Positions 9,277 to 18,865 are shown, numbered from the stretch's first letter. The stretch: DNA of 64,000 nt from Bradyrhizobium sp. Ai1a-2 (GCF_000426245.1 NZ_AUEZ01000005.1:140309-204308), one strand, 5' to 3'. The notes: generated by a model not told the origin, from the sequence alone. Made by a program: numbers and translations.

Positions 9277-10119
9277 ATGACTGACCTGACCCTGGCGAAC
9301 GGCAATGTACGACTTGCCGCATCAGTCGATGGCCCGATGGATGCGGTGCCTGTGCTGTTCCTGCATGGGGCAAGCGCAAGTCGCGATACGTGGGACGAAG
9401 CCAGGCAACAATTGATGAATCGGTATTGCGTTTGGACGCTCGATTTTCGTGGTCACGGCCACTCCGATCGCGTGCCGGACTACGACCTCGCGGGTTATCT
9501 TTCCGATGCCGAGACCGCTCTGGCGGCCATAGGCCGGCCGGCGATCGTCGTTGGGCATTCGCTGGGCGCATGCGTGGCCGGTGTGCTCAGCCAAACCAAT
9601 CCGAACATTCGGGCAGTGTTCCTTGAGGACCCGCCGTGGTTCCTGGGACATCCGGAGGAATGGGGCAAGTCGCTACTCTTGAAGTTGTTCTCGCTCCTGC
9701 TGTTGCGGCTGACGAAATGGCAGCAGGAGCCTCCGCCGTTTTCAACCTATGTTGAATTTCTTTCCAATGGGCCTGACCGCTTGGGAGGTGTGGCCAAGGA
9801 CCATATATCGGCCCGGCATTTGCTCAGCCACGCTTCCGCAATACAGCGCGTCGACCCGCGTTGTCTTCGCGATGATTGCTTGAAAGAAGCGTTGTCGTCG
9901 ATATCAACCGAGCGACCGTTCCTGTGCCCGGCGAAACTCGTTCGAGGCGAAGAACGGTTCGGAGGAGCATTCGCGGATGAACACGTCGGCAGTCTGCTGG
10001 CGACCAACCCCCACCTTGAGATTGTCCAATACGAACAATGCGGCCATCATCCCCATCGCATGCTGGGGCTTGAGCAGCGGTTCTTTGATGATCTTGAGGA
10101 CTTCATTGCGAAGACCTGA
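9277..10119 (+). CDS. alpha/beta-fold hydrolase
   Basis: A 280-residue single-domain alpha/beta hydrolase. The oxyanion block LFLHGASASRDTW (residues 27-39) and the DFRGHGHSDR block are typical. The nucleophile elbow is GHSLGA with Ser95. The catalytic His is in QCGHHPHR near the C-terminus. There is no signal peptide, so it should be cytoplasmic. A GGAG site lies just upstream of the ATG. The family includes esterases, lipases, C-C hydrolases and haloalkane dehalogenases, and nothing here fixes the substrate. It is divergent from the radical SAM gene. Confidence 0.92.
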   Translation: MTDLTLANGNVRLAASVDGPMDAVPVLFLHGASASRDTWDEARQQLMNRYCVWTLDFRGHGHSDRVPDYDLAGYLSDAETALAAIGRPAIVVGHSLGACVAGVLSQTNPNIRAVFLEDPPWFLGHPEEWGKSLLLKLFSLLLLRLTKWQQEPPPFSTYVEFLSNGPDRLGGVAKDHISARHLLSHASAIQRVDPRCLRDDCLKEALSSISTERPFLCPAKLVRGEERFGGAFADEHVGSLLATNPHLEIVQYEQCGHHPHRMLGLEQRFFDDLEDFIAKT

Positions 10120-10354
10120 CGGCGATAGCGCCAGTCGATCCCAAGCGCCGACGTCCGGGACCCATTGCGAAATCGCCGGTCGTAAGGGCGCGCCCTAAAC
10201 CTTCGTATCATTCCGTGGCCCTTTTGGATGCCCGACGATGACCTACGTTCAATTGAGCGGCCGGTGGGGTTCGCCCTAGGCTGCATGAGTTGAAGTGCGA
10301 CAGTGAAAGAGGATGATCGAGGAAGAGCAACGGTAGGACCAAGAGGAGACCACG

Positions 10355-10576
10355 ATGCCCAATTGCTCCGATAGTCTTAGATCTGGCAGGGCCGCGCGAT
10401 GCGCAGTCTGTGATGGCAAGTTTGGTCTCGTCCGGTACTACTCGTGGCGAACGCCGCTTTGTTCCAGGAAGTGTCTCGATCGCTTCAGAACTCGCCGGGC
10501 AAGCGACCGCAATTGGCTGTCCTGGCTCCAAATCGCCTTGGAACCGGCGCCGGAGAACCGTGAGAGGGCTCTATGA
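10355..10576 (+). CDS. 73-residue putative zinc-ribbon protein
   Basis: A small basic protein with a CxxC...CxxxC pattern at C16, C19, C36 and C40 (CAVCDGKFG ... LCSRKCLDRFR), consistent with a small treble-clef or zinc-ribbon fold. A strong AAGAGGAG site stands six bases before the ATG. Its TGA stop overlaps the ATG of the next gene (ATGA), so the two are translationally coupled. No named family is recognised. The arginine-rich central part could bind nucleic acid, which is inference only. Confidence 0.7.
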   Translation: MPNCSDSLRSGRAARCAVCDGKFGLVRYYSWRTPLCSRKCLDRFRTRRASDRNWLSWLQIALEPAPENRERAL

Positions 10577-10788
10577 CGTTCCAGATCTCACAACGCGGCA
10601 AGGAATACCTGGAAACGGCTCAGACGTTGCTCCGCGCTGCCCAAACCATGACCGACCGAGCGATTGCGAGCCAGCTTAGGGCGCTGGCCGATGACTATCA
10701 GCAGCGAGCTGAGAAAGCTTCGCATGTTGATGCCGCCAAGGCGCTGGTTCGTTCGGCTGCCAATGCTGAACGCGAGTGGCGTCCATGA
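10573..10788 (+). CDS. 71-residue helical protein coupled to the preceding gene
   Basis: A small, mostly helical protein (RGKEYLETAQTLLRAAQTM...) rich in Ala, Gln and Arg with no cysteines, membrane segment or signal peptide. Its ATG overlaps the stop codon of the zinc-ribbon gene and is preceded by GAGAGGG. Together these make a two-gene unit. The pattern of hydrophobic positions suggests two long helices forming a hairpin or coiled coil. Function unknown. Confidence 0.65.
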   Translation: MTFQISQRGKEYLETAQTLLRAAQTMTDRAIASQLRALADDYQQRAEKASHVDAAKALVRSAANAEREWRP

Positions 10789-10909
10789 CCTGACGCCCTT
10801 GATGTCGTCGATGTGACCGATCGTGACATCGCGGACACTTGGGACCAAGGCCGGACGATCGCACGTCATTAATGGCGGGCAATTAGCATCCTCCCCCTGC
10901 GGCCCGCTA

Positions 10910-10942
10910 AACGGTCCCGGCTCGCCCCTAGCCGGGACCGTT
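10910..10942. terminator. strong hairpin, terminator-like
   Basis: Two perfect 13-base arms (AACGGTCCCGGCT and its complement) surround a 7-base loop. It lies about 120 bases downstream of the small gene pair and 70 bases before the DUF5107 gene. There is no T-run on either strand, so it is not a classic Rho-independent terminator, but it could stop transcription or protect the 3' end. Confidence 0.5.
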
Positions 10943-11012
10943 GCCGCTGGCGTTCCGTTTCGAGGCGACGCATACTAGGACTTTGCCTGGTGCTCACTCA
11001 AAGGCGACGTAG

Positions 11013-12455
11013 ATGCCGGTTGAGGTTGCCTCGCGTCCTCTCGCTTGCTTCGGAACAGCAATACTTTCGGCGCTCTGTGCGTTTCAAACCGTGCGTGCAG
11101 ACTCGCTGGTGCCCGACAGGGTGTCTCTCACACAGACGGCGATTACGTGGAGTACCGTCAGGTACGCGACCGATGCGGAGAACGGATTTATCAGCGGCTC
11201 GCTCGACAAGAACACCATCATCGACCACACGTTCAGGGCCCACGTGCTCGAGAACCGATATCTGAAGGTAACGCTCGTGCCCGAATTCGGCGGGCGCATT
11301 CTTTCCATCATCTACAAGCCGACCGGGCACGAACAACTCTATCGCACCGAAGTCGGCGTGCCCTACGGGATCAAGGCCGGAAATTTCTACTACGACTGGC
11401 TGATGGTGTACGGCGGCATCTTCCCCACATTCCCAGGTCCCGAGCACGGCAAAACATGGCTGAATCCATGGGCTTTCGAGGTGGTGAGAGAGAGTGCCGA
11501 CGAAGTGACGGTCGCAATGTCGCTCAAGGACAATTTCGACTATTCCGCGCGACCTGGCAAATTCAGGCCTTCAACCGGGATCGAGGCGACCTATTATGTC
11601 ACGCTGAGGGCCGATCGGGCCGCACTCGATGCGCGCATGGTGCTGAAGAATCCGCAGGACAAGGCGATCTCGTACGAGTACTGGATATGCACGACGCTCG
11701 CGCCGGGATCGGACCCGCAAAACCCCAAGACGACCGCCGGCGCCGAGATCATCGCGCCGATCCGAACTTACACCACGCCCGCCTGGTCGGCCAATCTGGC
11801 AGACCGCGATGAGAGCGCGGGCGTGGGTAAGCGGCGCTTCGAAAACCTGCGCTTCTTCAAGAACTGGCCGACGATGGGCATCGCCTACGCGGCGCCGGAT
11901 ATGCAGGGCGGGAATTTCTGGGGCGTGATCAACCACGACAACGAAGAAGGAATTATTCGCATCGCGGACAACACGCGCACGCCGGGCTTGAAGATGTGGA
12001 CGTGGGGATTTCACTCGTTCACCGGCGAGACCGATCCCCGCAAGGAGCCGAACGAGTGGCGACCATATGTCGAATTATGGGCGGGCGTGTCGGATCAATT
12101 TTTCCATAGCGCTACCTTTCCCGCGCTGGGCGAGGTCACGATTCCGGAAACCTACAGCCCGACTGTCGGCATGAGCAACGTGACGCAGGCGAATGAGAAT
12201 ATCCTGATCAATCTGTCGGCCGAAGCGTCTGGCGTGGTTCTTCAGTTCTTCGGTATCGAACCGGCCATCCCGTTGCGCGTAACGTTGACACGCGGCGACA
12301 TGGCTCTGTTCGACGAAATCGTGAAGGCCGATGCGAAAAATGGAAATCGCGTTTCGGCAGCGATCCCTGATCGCCGCAGCGGCGAACAGGTGAAGCTGAC
12401 GATCAGAACCACGGACGGAAAAGAGCTGATCGCGGCCGAGACGACAATGAATTGA
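11013..12455 (+). CDS. exported DUF5107-like, mutarotase-fold protein
   Basis: A 480-residue protein with a probable signal peptide (hydrophobic stretch at residues 10-24, cleavage near VRADS). The segment HTFRAHVLENRYLKVTLVPE followed by FGGRILSIIYKPTG is typical of DUF5107 and galactose-mutarotase-like beta sandwiches. NFYYDWLMVYGGIFPTFPGPEHG follows, a block seen in sugar-binding members. The carboxyl part is a separate beta-rich region. The role is probably carbohydrate binding or processing in the periplasm, with the reaction unknown. Its stop is only nine bases from the stop of the convergent giant gene. Confidence 0.82.
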   Translation: MPVEVASRPLACFGTAILSALCAFQTVRADSLVPDRVSLTQTAITWSTVRYATDAENGFISGSLDKNTIIDHTFRAHVLENRYLKVTLVPEFGGRILSIIYKPTGHEQLYRTEVGVPYGIKAGNFYYDWLMVYGGIFPTFPGPEHGKTWLNPWAFEVVRESADEVTVAMSLKDNFDYSARPGKFRPSTGIEATYYVTLRADRAALDARMVLKNPQDKAISYEYWICTTLAPGSDPQNPKTTAGAEIIAPIRTYTTPAWSANLADRDESAGVGKRRFENLRFFKNWPTMGIAYAAPDMQGGNFWGVINHDNEEGIIRIADNTRTPGLKMWTWGFHSFTGETDPRKEPNEWRPYVELWAGVSDQFFHSATFPALGEVTIPETYSPTVGMSNVTQANENILINLSAEASGVVLQFFGIEPAIPLRVTLTRGDMALFDEIVKADAKNGNRVSAAIPDRRSGEQVKLTIRTTDGKELIAAETTMN

Positions 12456-12464
12456 CTCCTCGCC

Positions 12465-15400
12465 TCATGCCGCGAGTTGCGGACGGAACAGCACGTCGAC
12501 GCCGTAACTCGTTGCATTGTAGGTGTTGGTCGGGAACAGGCTGCCTGATCCATACGCATACACCCCATTGCCTCCGATCGAAGCCGATGATGGTGCGGTC
12601 AGCGGCCCGTTGCTGACCGCCGAGTCGAACAGGTTGGGATCGGCGGAGTAGTTTCCTGAGGTGGTGTGATAGGACGCAACATACGTCGTCCCCGCAGTGA
12701 TCGTGACCGGCGCAGCGAAGTTGACCTGCTGCCAACCGCTGGCCGTCTCATTGTTGAACGTGGCGGTGGCAAGCAGGGTGCCGGTGCTGCTCCACAGATT
12801 CGCGGTATGGGTGCCGGTATTCGATGCGCCCTTGTAGAAGCGCAGCCCGGTGATGTCGCCGGCGCTGGAGGACTGGAATTTGAACCCGAGCTCCACCGAA
12901 TTCGGATCATTGACTGACTCCACGCTCGGCGTCGGATCGGAGCCGAACAGGCTTACGACGCTCGCAGATGCTGCGTTGACGGTCAGCGAGGCGGATGCGT
13001 TCGTCGTCCCGCCCCGGCCGTCGGAGACGGCGTAGCTGAACGACGCCGGCCCGGTATAGCCGGAGTCGGGTGTGAAGGTAACGGTGTTGGTCTGGGCGTT
13101 GAAGCTTGCGGTGCCGTTGACGCCGTTGCTTACGCCCGTGATGCTCAGCGCATCGCCATCCGGATCGGTGTCGTTGGCAAGCAACGCGGAAGCTGCAATC
13201 GCGATCGGCGAGTTTTGAGTGGCGCTGAAGCTCGCGTCGTTTGCCGCGACCGGCGCCCCGTTGGCAACACCGCTCGCCGGGCTGAACAGCACGTCCACCC
13301 AGTAGTTGGTGGCATTGAAGGTGCTGGTCGGGAACAGGTTGTCCGCGCCGTAGGTGTAGACGCCATTGTTCCCGCCGGATGCCGTGAGCGGGCCATTGAC
13401 ACGCGCCGTGGTGAAGTAGTTGCTGGTCGACGCGTAGCGGCCGTTGCTCTGGAAGCTTGCCACGTACGTCGTGCCGGCCGTGATCGAGACGGGATTGCTG
13501 AAGGTCACCGTCTGCCACCCACTGCTGGTCTCGTTCACGAATGTGGCGGTCGCCAGCAGTGTGCCGCTGCTGCTCCACAATGAACCTGTATGGGTGCCGG
13601 TGTCGCCGGCGCTCTTGTAGTATTTGATGCCGTTGATGGTGCCGTCCGCGGAGGACGTGAACTGTATCCCCAGATTGACCGGGGTCGCGTCGGAGTCCGA
13701 GAGAACCGCCGGCGTATCGGAGCTCGAGAAAAAGCTCACCGACGGCGGCGTCACGATCAGATTGGCAGTCGCAGTCGCGGTGCCGCCGTGTCCATCGGAG
13801 ATGCTGTAGCTGAAGGATGCAGCGCCGGTATAGCCGGCGATCGGCGTGAAGGTGACCATATTGGTCTGGCTGTCGAAGCTGACGCTGCCGTTGACGGCGC
13901 CGCTCACGCCGGTGATGACCAGCGGATCGCCGTTCGGATCAGTGTCGTTGGCAAGCAGCGCTGACGCGGCAATGGCCAGAGCCGTATTCGGCGTGGTGCT
14001 GTAGCCGCCGTCGTTGTTGGCCACCGGCGGCTGGTTCGCAGGCGGATTCACGGTCAGGCTGACCGTCGCAGTCGCCGTGCCGCCCTGTCCGTCGGCGATG
14101 GCGTAGCTGAAGGAAGCGGGTCCGGTATAGCCGGTGGTCGGGGTGAACGTGATCGTATTGGTCTGGCTGTTGAAGCTGACCGTGCCGTTGACGGCGCCGC
14201 TCACGCCGGTGATCGTCAGCGCACCGCCATCCGGATCGGTGTCGTTGGCGAGCAGCGCCGCCGCCGCAATCGCCAGCGCGGTGTTCTGCGTGGCAGTGTA
14301 GCCGCCGTCGTTGTTGGCAACCGGCGGCTGGTTGCTGACGCCGCCGGACGGCGCGAACACGACATCGACCCAATAGTTGGCGGCGTTGTAGGTGCTGGTC
14401 GGGAAGATTCCGGAGGTGCTGGTGCCGCCATGGGAATAGACACCATTGCCGCCGGCGGCAGTGGTGGAAGGTGCAGTCAACGGGCCGTTTGTGATCGCCG
14501 TGGTGAAGTAGTTGTTGGTCGCCACATAGGCGCCGGTGGTGTGATAGGAGGCAACATAGGTCGTGTTGGCGGCGATCGAAACCGCCGACGACAGCATGAC
14601 GGTCTGCCAGCCGCTGGCTGACGTATTGGTAAAGGTGGCGGTCGCCAGGCGAGTGCCCGTCTCCGTCCAAAGATCGAGTACGTTGATGCCGGTATCGCTG
14701 GCGCTGCGATAGAATCTGAGCGCCGTGATCTGCCCGGCGACCGAGGATGTGAACTTCATCCCGAGTTCGACCTGAGACCCATCATTGAGATTGGTCAGTT
14801 CCGGCGTGCTTGACGGGCTGAACAGGCTGACGGGAGCCGCTCCTGGCGGGGCCACGGTGAAGCTGACGGTGGCCGACGCCGTACCGCCGCGGCCGTCGGC
14901 GATCGTGTAAGTGAAGCTGGCCGGACCGGTGTAGCCGGCATCGGGCGTAAACGTGATGGTGTTGTTCTGCGGATTGGATTGCGTGTTGAGGACCACGGTG
15001 CCATGCGTCGCCGCGCTCACCCCGATGATGCTGACCGCATCGCCATCGGGATCACTGTCGTTCGCGATCAAGGCCGACGCCGCGATCGTCATGGCCAGAT
15101 CGCGTATCGCGGTCGGCCCATCGTCATTCGCGGCCACCGGCGCGCTGTTGGCGACCGACGGATTGAACATGACGTCAACCCAGAAGTTCGTCGACGAGAA
15201 CGTGCCGGTCGGGAACGCGACATCGCTGCTGTAGGTGTAGACGCCGTTGCCATTGGCGAAAGCGGTCAGCGGACCGCTCGTCACGTTGCTCGTGAAGTAG
15301 TTCACGCTGGAGGAGTAATAGCCGACATTCGTGTGATAGGAGGCGACATAGGTCGCGCCGGGCGTCAGCGTGATCGGGTTGGAGAAGATCACGCTCTGCC

Positions 15401-18197
15401 AGCCGCTCGCTGTTTCGTTCACGAAGGTGGCGGTTGCCAGCAGGGTGCCGGTGCTTGACCAGAGCTGGCCGGTGTGGATACCCGTATCCAGGCTGCTCTT
15501 GTAGAAGCGGACGCCGGTCACGGTGCCGGCAATCGACGCCTGGAACCTCACACCCAGTTCTACAGCGCCTGCATCGATGGTGTTGACGGTGTCGGGGGTG
15601 GCCGAGCCCGAAAACAGCGTGATGTAGTTCGGAGCCGTGACGATCACCGACCGACCCACGGAAGGCGTTTCAAGATTGACGCTGTCATCGATCGCGCGCG
15701 ACAGGATGGTGTAGGTCCCGGCAACCTGCGGCGACCAGCTATAGGTCCACGTCTCGTCGCCGGTCGCCGCGCGCCAGGTCAGGCCGCCGTCTGTCGATAC
15801 TTCGACGCCAGCGATCTCGCCGCCGCCGAAATCTTCTGCAGTGCCGGAAATCGTGACCACGTTGCCGGCACTGAAGTCGGCCACCGCATTGATGGTCGAG
15901 GTTGGAGCCGTGGTGTCCGTGGAAGGGGTAGCGGCGATCAAGTCCGGCTGGAGCGTTCCCGGCTGAATGCCCATGTCGGCGAGCAGGTTGACCATCGCCT
16001 GTTGCACGCGCGAATCGGTGGGCGTTGGCGCCAGATCGTGATTGTCGCTCAGACCCCAGGCCCAGTAGACCGTTCCGGCGGCGAAGACCAGCGCCTTGCT
16101 TGCCGCGCGATAGAGCGTCAGGGCATGGGTTGAGATGCCGCTTCCGGTCGTGTTGCCGTAGTCGAGCAGATAGGTGCTGACAGGAACCGTCGTCGAGGAG
16201 AGCCGGACCAACCCGGCGGGAGCGAATCCATTATCGACTGCTTCGTCCCACTCATAGCCGAGATAGTTCCTGGTCAGCTTCGCTATCTCTCCCTCGTTAA
16301 GATCGGCAACGCTGGTGTTGCGCCAAAACCGCAGATTGGCGAAGTCGTAGGAAATCGTGATTTCCTCCAGGCCGCTGCCCTGGCCGACATCATCGACCTG
16401 GAACATCTGTCCGATCAACGCATTTTCCGGCAGCCCACCGCCGAGCGCGGGCGGGCTGAGGCGGGGATCACGGAACGTGCCGGTCCACTCGTTGCTCGGA
16501 TCGATCGATGCTCCCGGCGACCAGGTCTCCTTGTACGAGATCAAGGTGCGATAGGCCGTGGCGTCACCGCTGATGCTGTCGCCCCAACGCGTGCGCCAAT
16601 ACATCTCGTTGCCGCTCCAGAACGCGAGATTGACGCCGGCATCGCGAGCCGCCTCGACATTGGCGCGTTGTTGCCCCGACCAATACTCGTCGTGACCAGC
16701 ATCGAGGTAGAGCTTGTGGTTGAGGAGCAGACTGCCGTAACGATCTACGTCAACGCCCGACATGTAGGAGACGTCGTAGCCGTTCTGCTCCAGCCAGTAG
16801 ATCGCCGCATATTCCGCGCCGAACAGATAGTCCTGCGGACCTGAAGCGGCCCCGATGCTGCCGCGGGTAGCGATCGGCCGGTTGTAGCTCACGGCGTAAG
16901 CGCGCCCCGTACCTTGACCTGTCGCGGGGCCGTCGCCGCCATAGAAATTGGCCCCGCCCCAGCCGTTGTAGGCCTGCCAGGTCGTATCGGAGGTCTGAAA
17001 GACGACATCGCTGGTGCTGCCGTCGTCCCTGACAATGAACGGGATGTGATTGGCGCCCTCAACGCCGTCCTCGCGTACGAGTTTTGCGATATAGACGCCC
17101 GACACGGCATCTTCCGGAACTTCCCAGGAAGCCGAAACGGACCAGTTGCCGGCATCGACAAGGCCGGTCGTTGCGTCGCGCAGCGGCGCAGGCTGGTTCT
17201 GCACGCCGGTGTGCTCGATGGTGTGGACCTTTCGCGCACCCATGCCGCCATAGTAGCCGAGGCGGTAGATGTCGATCCGGTAGTCCGATGAATCCGTATT
17301 GATCTTGAAATCGATCTGATCGCCAGCGTTCACGCTGATGTCGGTGGCAAAACCTTCGATATTCGAGCTGCCGGCGCCGACGATATCCCATTCGCTTTGC
17401 GGATTTCCCGGCTTCTGATTCTCGAGCACGATCGGGTTTATGGAAGTCGGGGCGGCCGCGAGCGGGTCGGGCGACGCGGGTGTGTCGGCCTGCCGCGCGG
17501 CAGGAGAAAGCTCCGCAGTCGTCACCGCGCCGGAGAGAATTCCGATTTCACCCTTCCCCGTGCCGGTACCGGTCTGCCCGCCCGGCAGCATGCCCCAATT
17601 TCTGATCGGCGCTCCGCCTGACAGCGCATTCCAATTCGCGAGCGGCGCAACGTTCGCCAAGGACATATCAACACTGGTGGAAGCGCCCATGACTCCGGCG
17701 TGGCCGGTCAACACGAAATCTGCTCCGCCAGACACTCGGCTGCCGTGCAACTGGCCACCCAATTGCGCCGGCGCCGCATCGGCTGCTCTCTGATCGAGCA
17801 ATCGTGTTGGAGCAATGAAATAGCCGCAGCCACAAATCTGCGCGACTGCTGGAGGTGTGGACGATCCGAAAATATTCGGGGTCACGGTCGAAGGCACATG
17901 CCCAAGGATAACTACGGGATTTGTCATCGCTTGTTCGGCCGCCGCAGGGGTTGGCGTTCGCACTTCTGTCGTCAACCCTGCAGATCCGGCGTACGAAGTT
18001 TCAGTGGATGCCGACGCCGTGGCGCCTGGGGCGGTCAGGCCCAGACTTTCTCCCAAATTCCGCGTGGCGAGCAGCGACTGTGACTCGTCTTCGATGTCTG
18101 AAGATCGGACATTCCTTCGCAGGAGAGCGCGTGGCCACGTCTGCAATCCGAGAGCCATACGGCCCAAATCAAAATATCCGTATAACGACGACCTCAT
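12465..18197 (-). CDS. giant modular protein: DMFase-beta-like domain, DUF4082 and cadherin-like repeats
   Basis: A 1910-residue protein. Residues 1-250 are low in recognisable structure, with no Sec signal. Residues about 257-745 match the N,N-dimethylformamidase beta-subunit-like domain (YRLGYYGGMGARKV, GHDEYWS, FWSGNEMYWRTRW). Residues about 755-855 are an Ig-like fold (STINAVADFSAGNVVTISG). Then come DUF4082 modules at about 857-1010, 1120-1280, 1485-1645 and 1744-1910, each starting FxSxxTP and containing GVRFYK or GLRFYK and a TYVASYHT or TYVASFQS block. Cadherin-like modules (NDTDPDGD ... YTGPASFSYAI) lie at about 1014-1118, 1283-1385, 1386-1484 and 1645-1742. The composition is acidic and Gly/Asn/Thr-rich, as in secreted adhesins and type I secretion substrates, but no secretion genes are adjacent. 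An AGGTGG site lies 11 bases before the ATG. Whether the enzymatic domain is active is unknown. Confidence 0.93.
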   Translation of the reverse strand: MRSSLYGYFDLGRMALGLQTWPRALLRRNVRSSDIEDESQSLLATRNLGESLGLTAPGATASASTETSYAGSAGLTTEVRTPTPAAAEQAMTNPVVILGHVPSTVTPNIFGSSTPPAVAQICGCGYFIAPTRLLDQRAADAAPAQLGGQLHGSRVSGGADFVLTGHAGVMGASTSVDMSLANVAPLANWNALSGGAPIRNWGMLPGGQTGTGTGKGEIGILSGAVTTAELSPAARQADTPASPDPLAAAPTSINPIVLENQKPGNPQSEWDIVGAGSSNIEGFATDISVNAGDQIDFKINTDSSDYRIDIYRLGYYGGMGARKVHTIEHTGVQNQPAPLRDATTGLVDAGNWSVSASWEVPEDAVSGVYIAKLVREDGVEGANHIPFIVRDDGSTSDVVFQTSDTTWQAYNGWGGANFYGGDGPATGQGTGRAYAVSYNRPIATRGSIGAASGPQDYLFGAEYAAIYWLEQNGYDVSYMSGVDVDRYGSLLLNHKLYLDAGHDEYWSGQQRANVEAARDAGVNLAFWSGNEMYWRTRWGDSISGDATAYRTLISYKETWSPGASIDPSNEWTGTFRDPRLSPPALGGGLPENALIGQMFQVDDVGQGSGLEEITISYDFANLRFWRNTSVADLNEGEIAKLTRNYLGYEWDEAVDNGFAPAGLVRLSSTTVPVSTYLLDYGNTTGSGISTHALTLYRAASKALVFAAGTVYWAWGLSDNHDLAPTPTDSRVQQAMVNLLADMGIQPGTLQPDLIAATPSTDTTAPTSTINAVADFSAGNVVTISGTAEDFGGGEIAGVEVSTDGGLTWRAATGDETWTYSWSPQVAGTYTILSRAIDDSVNLETPSVGRSVIVTAPNYITLFSGSATPDTVNTIDAGAVELGVRFQASIAGTVTGVRFYKSSLDTGIHTGQLWSSTGTLLATATFVNETASGWQSVIFSNPITLTPGATYVASYHTNVGYYSSSVNYFTSNVTSGPLTAFANGNGVYTYSSDVAFPTGTFSSTNFWVDVMFNPSVANSAPVAANDDGPTAIRDLAMTIAASALIANDSDPDGDAVSIIGVSAATHGTVVLNTQSNPQNNTITFTPDAGYTGPASFTYTIADGRGGTASATVSFTVAPPGAAPVSLFSPSSTPELTNLNDGSQVELGMKFTSSVAGQITALRFYRSASDTGINVLDLWTETGTRLATATFTNTSASGWQTVMLSSAVSIAANTTYVASYHTTGAYVATNNYFTTAITNGPLTAPSTTAAGGNGVYSHGGTSTSGIFPTSTYNAANYWVDVVFAPSGGVSNQPPVANNDGGYTATQNTALAIAAAALLANDTDPDGGALTITGVSGAVNGTVSFNSQTNTITFTPTTGYTGPASFSYAIADGQGGTATATVSLTVNPPANQPPVANNDGGYSTTPNTALAIAASALLANDTDPNGDPLVITGVSGAVNGSVSFDSQTNMVTFTPIAGYTGAASFSYSISDGHGGTATATANLIVTPPSVSFFSSSDTPAVLSDSDATPVNLGIQFTSSADGTINGIKYYKSAGDTGTHTGSLWSSSGTLLATATFVNETSSGWQTVTFSNPVSITAGTTYVASFQSNGRYASTSNYFTTARVNGPLTASGGNNGVYTYGADNLFPTSTFNATNYWVDVLFSPASGVANGAPVAANDASFSATQNSPIAIAASALLANDTDPDGDALSITGVSNGVNGTASFNAQTNTVTFTPDSGYTGPASFSYAVSDGRGGTTNASASLTVNAASASVVSLFGSDPTPSVESVNDPNSVELGFKFQSSSAGDITGLRFYKGASNTGTHTANLWSSTGTLLATATFNNETASGWQQVNFAAPVTITAGTTYVASYHTTSGNYSADPNLFDSAVSNGPLTAPSSASIGGNGVYAYGSGSLFPTNTYNATSYGVDVLFRPQLAA
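12468..15630 (-). repeat. tandem coding repeats: four DUF4082 and four cadherin-like modules
   Basis: Internal repeats of the giant gene, in the order DUF4082, cadherin-like, DUF4082, two cadherin-like, DUF4082, cadherin-like, DUF4082. The two adjacent cadherin-like copies at about 13750-14345 are the most alike and suggest recent duplication. These are protein-coding repeats, not CRISPR or intergenic elements. Confidence 0.88.
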
Positions 18198-18865
18198 GGC
18201 ACGGCACCACCTGAAAATATTTAATTTGCATCGAACTAAATATTAATATCGATTTAATTCAATTTGCTGTTGTGTCGCACCCATTCCACGCCAAACAAGC
18301 AAATATCGATTTTGCGTCAAAGCAGAACGGTGGATAGCCGTGATTTTATAATGGGTTGAATCCGACGGGACTTCTCTTCCGCGCACAAATTGATTTCAAA
18401 TCGGCGGATATTCAATTGTCGCTTGAGTGAAGCCAGCAAGGCTGCTCGCATGTGAATTGCATAGAGCGGCATGCGCCGCAGTGTCGCACAACTATTGCTG
18501 CGCGAACCAGCGCGTATCTCTTTAGACTAAAGCTTCGGTTCTGATCGTATCAGAGCCGAAGCTCCAGATTCTTGTTTCGACGCGTTTTCTTCACGCGAAT
18601 TGGTGTCCACTTCGCTCGAAAACGCTCTAAGCAGTTCGGTCTGACCTAACCAGTCGACGCGCGAGACAACGTCGTCGCGCCTCGCGGGTCATGCGCGCGG
18701 AATCCAGATCGAGCTGACCGCTCTCGAGGCAAGGCCGATGCGCGCTGACGCGAAGGCCTTGGATCGACGCGATGAAGATGTGCAGCTGAGATATGATCCG
18801 AACCGCGAGGAGACGAAAGCAGCCTACGCATTTTCCGTCGTGAGCTCGCAGGCAGGGACGGCAAG
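18198..18865. other. 668-base AT-rich intergenic region upstream of the giant gene
   Basis: The first part is unusually AT-rich (23 G/C of 60 at 18241-18300), with runs such as AAATATTAATATCGATTTAA. It is the probable promoter region of the giant gene and a likely target for nucleoid proteins. The second part holds the dispersed palindrome at 18531-18628. Open frames in 18630-18865 have no recognisable similarity and I do not call a gene there. Confidence 0.55.
18531..18628. repeat. dispersed palindromic intergenic element (about 98 bases)
   Basis: It begins with a 15-base stem, AGCTTCGGTTCTGAT paired with ATCAGAGCCGAAGCT (one G-T pair), at 18531-18545 and 18549-18563. It continues through CGCGTTTTCTTCACGCG to TCGAAAACGCTCT. 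I recall this type of sequence as a common Bradyrhizobium intergenic repeat; only one copy is seen in this window. Confidence 0.6.

Noticed and set aside
12468..15630. Repeats considered as CRISPR or a satellite array
   Set aside because: Periods are hundreds of bases, in frame, and encode DUF4082 and cadherin-like modules.
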